Source of the DNA: an uncultured bacterium
GTDB lineage: Bacteria; Actinomycetota; UBA4738; HRBIN12
NCBI GenBank assembly: GCA_937881155.1
Contig: CALGFI010000045.1
Span: 1-7,627, forward strand
DNA length: 7,627 bases
Reading direction: 5' to 3'
The position numbers and the translations under genes are program-made. Position 1 is the stretch's first letter; each line of letters starts with the position of its first letter. A model generated the notes under the pieces. That model worked only from the letters and a program-made list of their open reading frames with translations. It did no database searches and was not told the origin of the DNA. Below are positions 6,261 through 7,627 of this stretch, in pieces.

Positions 6261-7479
6261 TGACGCGCGGCCCGTCGGCGGTGACGACGATCTCTTCCTC
6301 GATGCGCGCCGCCGAACGGCCGTCGGAGGCGGGGCAGTACGTCTCGAGGGCGAAGAGCATCCCCTCGCGGAGCTCGATCGGATCGTCGAACGAGTTCAGC
6401 CGGCTGATGATGGGGCGCTCATGCAGGCCGACGCCGACGCCGTGGCCGAACTGCAAGCCGAACGCGTCCATCTCGTTCTCGAACCCGAACTCCTCCGCCT
6501 TCGGCCAGACGGCGGCGATCTGGTCCGTCGTGGTCCCGGGATTCACCAGGGCGATCGCGGCATCCATCCACTCGCGCGAACGCTTGAACGCGTCGCGCTG
6601 CGCCTGCGTCGCCCGGCCGACCACGAACGTGCGGTAGTAGCACGTCCGGTAGCCGTTGTAGACGTGGATGATGTCGAAGTACGCCTGGTCGCCGGGCCGG
6701 ATCAGGCGGTCGGAGAACACGTGCGGGTGGGGGCTGCAACGTTCGCCGGCGATGGAGTTGATGGCTTCGACGAACTCCGAACCCATCTCGAACAGACGGG
6801 CATGAGCCAGCGCCACGACGTCGCTCTCGCGAACCCCAGGCTTGAGGAACTCGAAGATGTCCTGGTAGACACCGTCGACCATGGCGCAGGCCTGCGTGAG
6901 GAGCGTGATCTCATCCGGGCTCTTGATCTCCCGGGCGAGCACCATGATCTGCTGTCCGTCGCGAACGTCGATGCCGGCGCGCTGGAGCTCGAGAAACACC
7001 GACGCCTCGGCCACGTCGACGCCGAGCGGCATGCCACCGACGCCCTCCTCGTCGAGCACGGATCGGATCTCCTCGGCCGCCCGGCGCTGGAGGCCGACGA
7101 CGGGCGAGATCGCTCCCTGCAGCCCCGCGTTGCCACCGATCGAGTTCGTCTTGTCGAACAGGTCGGGAAGCTGCAGCCGATGGGCCTTGGCCGCCGAGCC
7201 GAAGTCCCAGATCCGCGGCGGGCCGCCCGTCCGGGTGACGAGCGCGTATCGCTCCCCCTTGTTGAACCCCCAGTAGCCGATGTGCGTGCTCGTCGCGTAG
7301 CGGATGTTGCTCGTCTCGAACAGCAGGACGGCGCCGAGCTCCGACGCCGCGAGCTGCTCGCGGACGCGAGCGATTCGATACGTGCGGAGGCGGTCGAAGT
7401 CGACGCGATCCTCCCAGTCGACGCCCTGGACACCGGGAGCACGAGTGGTCGCGACGGGGAACCGCTCCGACATCGTCAT
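6214..7479 (-). CDS. M24 (Xaa-Pro aminopeptidase-like) family protein with one Asp-to-Cys metal-ligand change
   Basis: With the ATG at 7479 the protein has 421 residues, a normal M24 size. A creatinase-type N-terminal domain (about 30-180, including LLFETSNIRYAT at 53-64) precedes the pita-bread domain. Metal ligands by alignment to PepP are Asp269 (FDII), Cys280 in place of the second Asp (GYRTCYYRTF), His346 (GHGVGVGLHE), Glu379 (FALET) and Glu394 (RIEEEIVVT). Four of five are kept, so it probably still binds metal, unlike the plus-strand M24 protein. The N-terminal domain recalls DddP-type DMSP lyases, but HGVGVGLHE is ordinary Xaa-Pro-peptidase sequence and lacks the aspartate of DddP. 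The frame is open upstream to a TTG at 7602, but those extra 41 codons have a much higher share of A/T third bases (11 of 41), so they look non-coding; ATG 7479 or 7473 is preferred, though neither has a clear ribosome site. It is convergent with the molybdenum hydroxylase. Substrate unknown. Confidence 0.85.
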   Translation of the reverse strand: MTMSERFPVATTRAPGVQGVDWEDRVDFDRLRTYRIARVREQLAASELGAVLLFETSNIRYATSTHIGYWGFNKGERYALVTRTGGPPRIWDFGSAAKAHRLQLPDLFDKTNSIGGNAGLQGAISPVVGLQRRAAEEIRSVLDEEGVGGMPLGVDVAEASVFLELQRAGIDVRDGQQIMVLAREIKSPDEITLLTQACAMVDGVYQDIFEFLKPGVRESDVVALAHARLFEMGSEFVEAINSIAGERCSPHPHVFSDRLIRPGDQAYFDIIHVYNGYRTCYYRTFVVGRATQAQRDAFKRSREWMDAAIALVNPGTTTDQIAAVWPKAEEFGFENEMDAFGLQFGHGVGVGLHERPIISRLNSFDDPIELREGMLFALETYCPASDGRSAARIEEEIVVTADGPRVITLFPCEELMVANEY

Positions 7480-7539
7480 CACGTGATCGCTGCGGCGGCG
7501 AGCGTCCACGCCGGCCGGCCGCTTTCCTGGGGACACGTC

Positions 7540-7555
7540 TCCTGCGACGGCAGGA
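7540..7555. repeat. Small perfect inverted repeat upstream of the minus-strand M24 gene
   Basis: TCCTGC (7540-7545) and GCAGGA (7550-7555) form a 6-bp perfect stem around the tetraloop GACG. It lies 60-75 bp upstream of the preferred start of the minus-strand M24 gene, in the 148 bases (7480-7627) that otherwise show no convincing promoter boxes. It could be a leader hairpin or a small operator; chance is also possible in such GC-rich DNA. Confidence 0.35.
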
Positions 7556-7627
7556 TAGCCGCGCTCCGCTTCGCCGGACAGGGCAACAGTGACGTCGAAC
7601 AACGCTCGGCGCTTCCTTCGTCGCTCG

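Noticed and set aside
6214..7479. Dimethylsulfoniopropionate lyase DddP
   Set aside because: The N-terminal domain is suggestive, but the segment after the metal His is HGVGVGLHE as in ordinary Xaa-Pro peptidases, without the DddP catalytic aspartate, and one metal Asp is Cys.
7480..7627. Sigma-70 promoter for the minus-strand M24 gene
   Set aside because: TTGCCC and CTATCC hexamers can be picked out, but their spacing is about 23 nt and the matches are poor, so no promoter is called.

Overview
The window is a compact, very GC-rich (roughly 70% by eye) stretch of bacterial DNA with strongly G/C-biased third codon positions. This fits a high-GC soil or marine lineage such as Actinobacteriota or Chloroflexota, but nothing here fixes the taxon. 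There is no rRNA, tRNA, insertion sequence, CRISPR array or phage gene.

Layout: five plus-strand genes form one tight, probably co-transcribed unit. They are (1) the C-terminal part of a CrtI/PYROXD2-type FAD-dependent oxidoreductase, cut by the left edge (3-1121); (2) an alpha/beta hydrolase resembling 2,6-dihydroxypseudooxynicotine hydrolase (1114-2184, 8-bp overlap with gene 1); (3) an M24 creatinase/Xaa-Pro-peptidase-fold protein whose metal site has decayed (2174-3379, 11-bp overlap with gene 2); (4) an OsmC-family protein whose reading frame is crossed by one in-frame TGA at 3596-3598 (3407-3877); and (5) a molybdenum hydroxylase large subunit of the xanthine dehydrogenase / form II CoxL type (3897-6260). 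A sixth gene, another M24-family protein, runs convergently on the minus strand (6214 to about 7479). Its 3' end overlaps gene 5 by 47 bp, with a hairpin at the junction. The remaining 148 bases (7480-7627) hold the probable leader of the minus-strand gene and one small perfect hairpin.

The main discovery is the OsmC gene. The TGA falls exactly where the family has its catalytic peroxidatic cysteine. The frame continues with the same codon bias through the second conserved cysteine (CPVD motif) to a normal end. A hairpin with a G-containing apical loop begins 13 nt after the TGA, with the loop 18 nt after it, as expected of a bacterial SECIS element. I read this as a selenocysteine-containing OsmC-like peroxidase (Sec64), which automatic annotation would split into two fragments or call a pseudogene.

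How the genes may work together (inference): a flavin oxidoreductase, a molybdenum hydroxylase, a C-C/ester hydrolase and two pita-bread-fold hydrolase-like proteins suggest oxidative catabolism of a small, possibly nitrogen-containing or heterocyclic compound. The OsmC selenoprotein would detoxify peroxides made by the oxidative steps. The substrate cannot be read from the sequence, and the FeS and FAD partner subunits of the molybdenum enzyme are not in the window.
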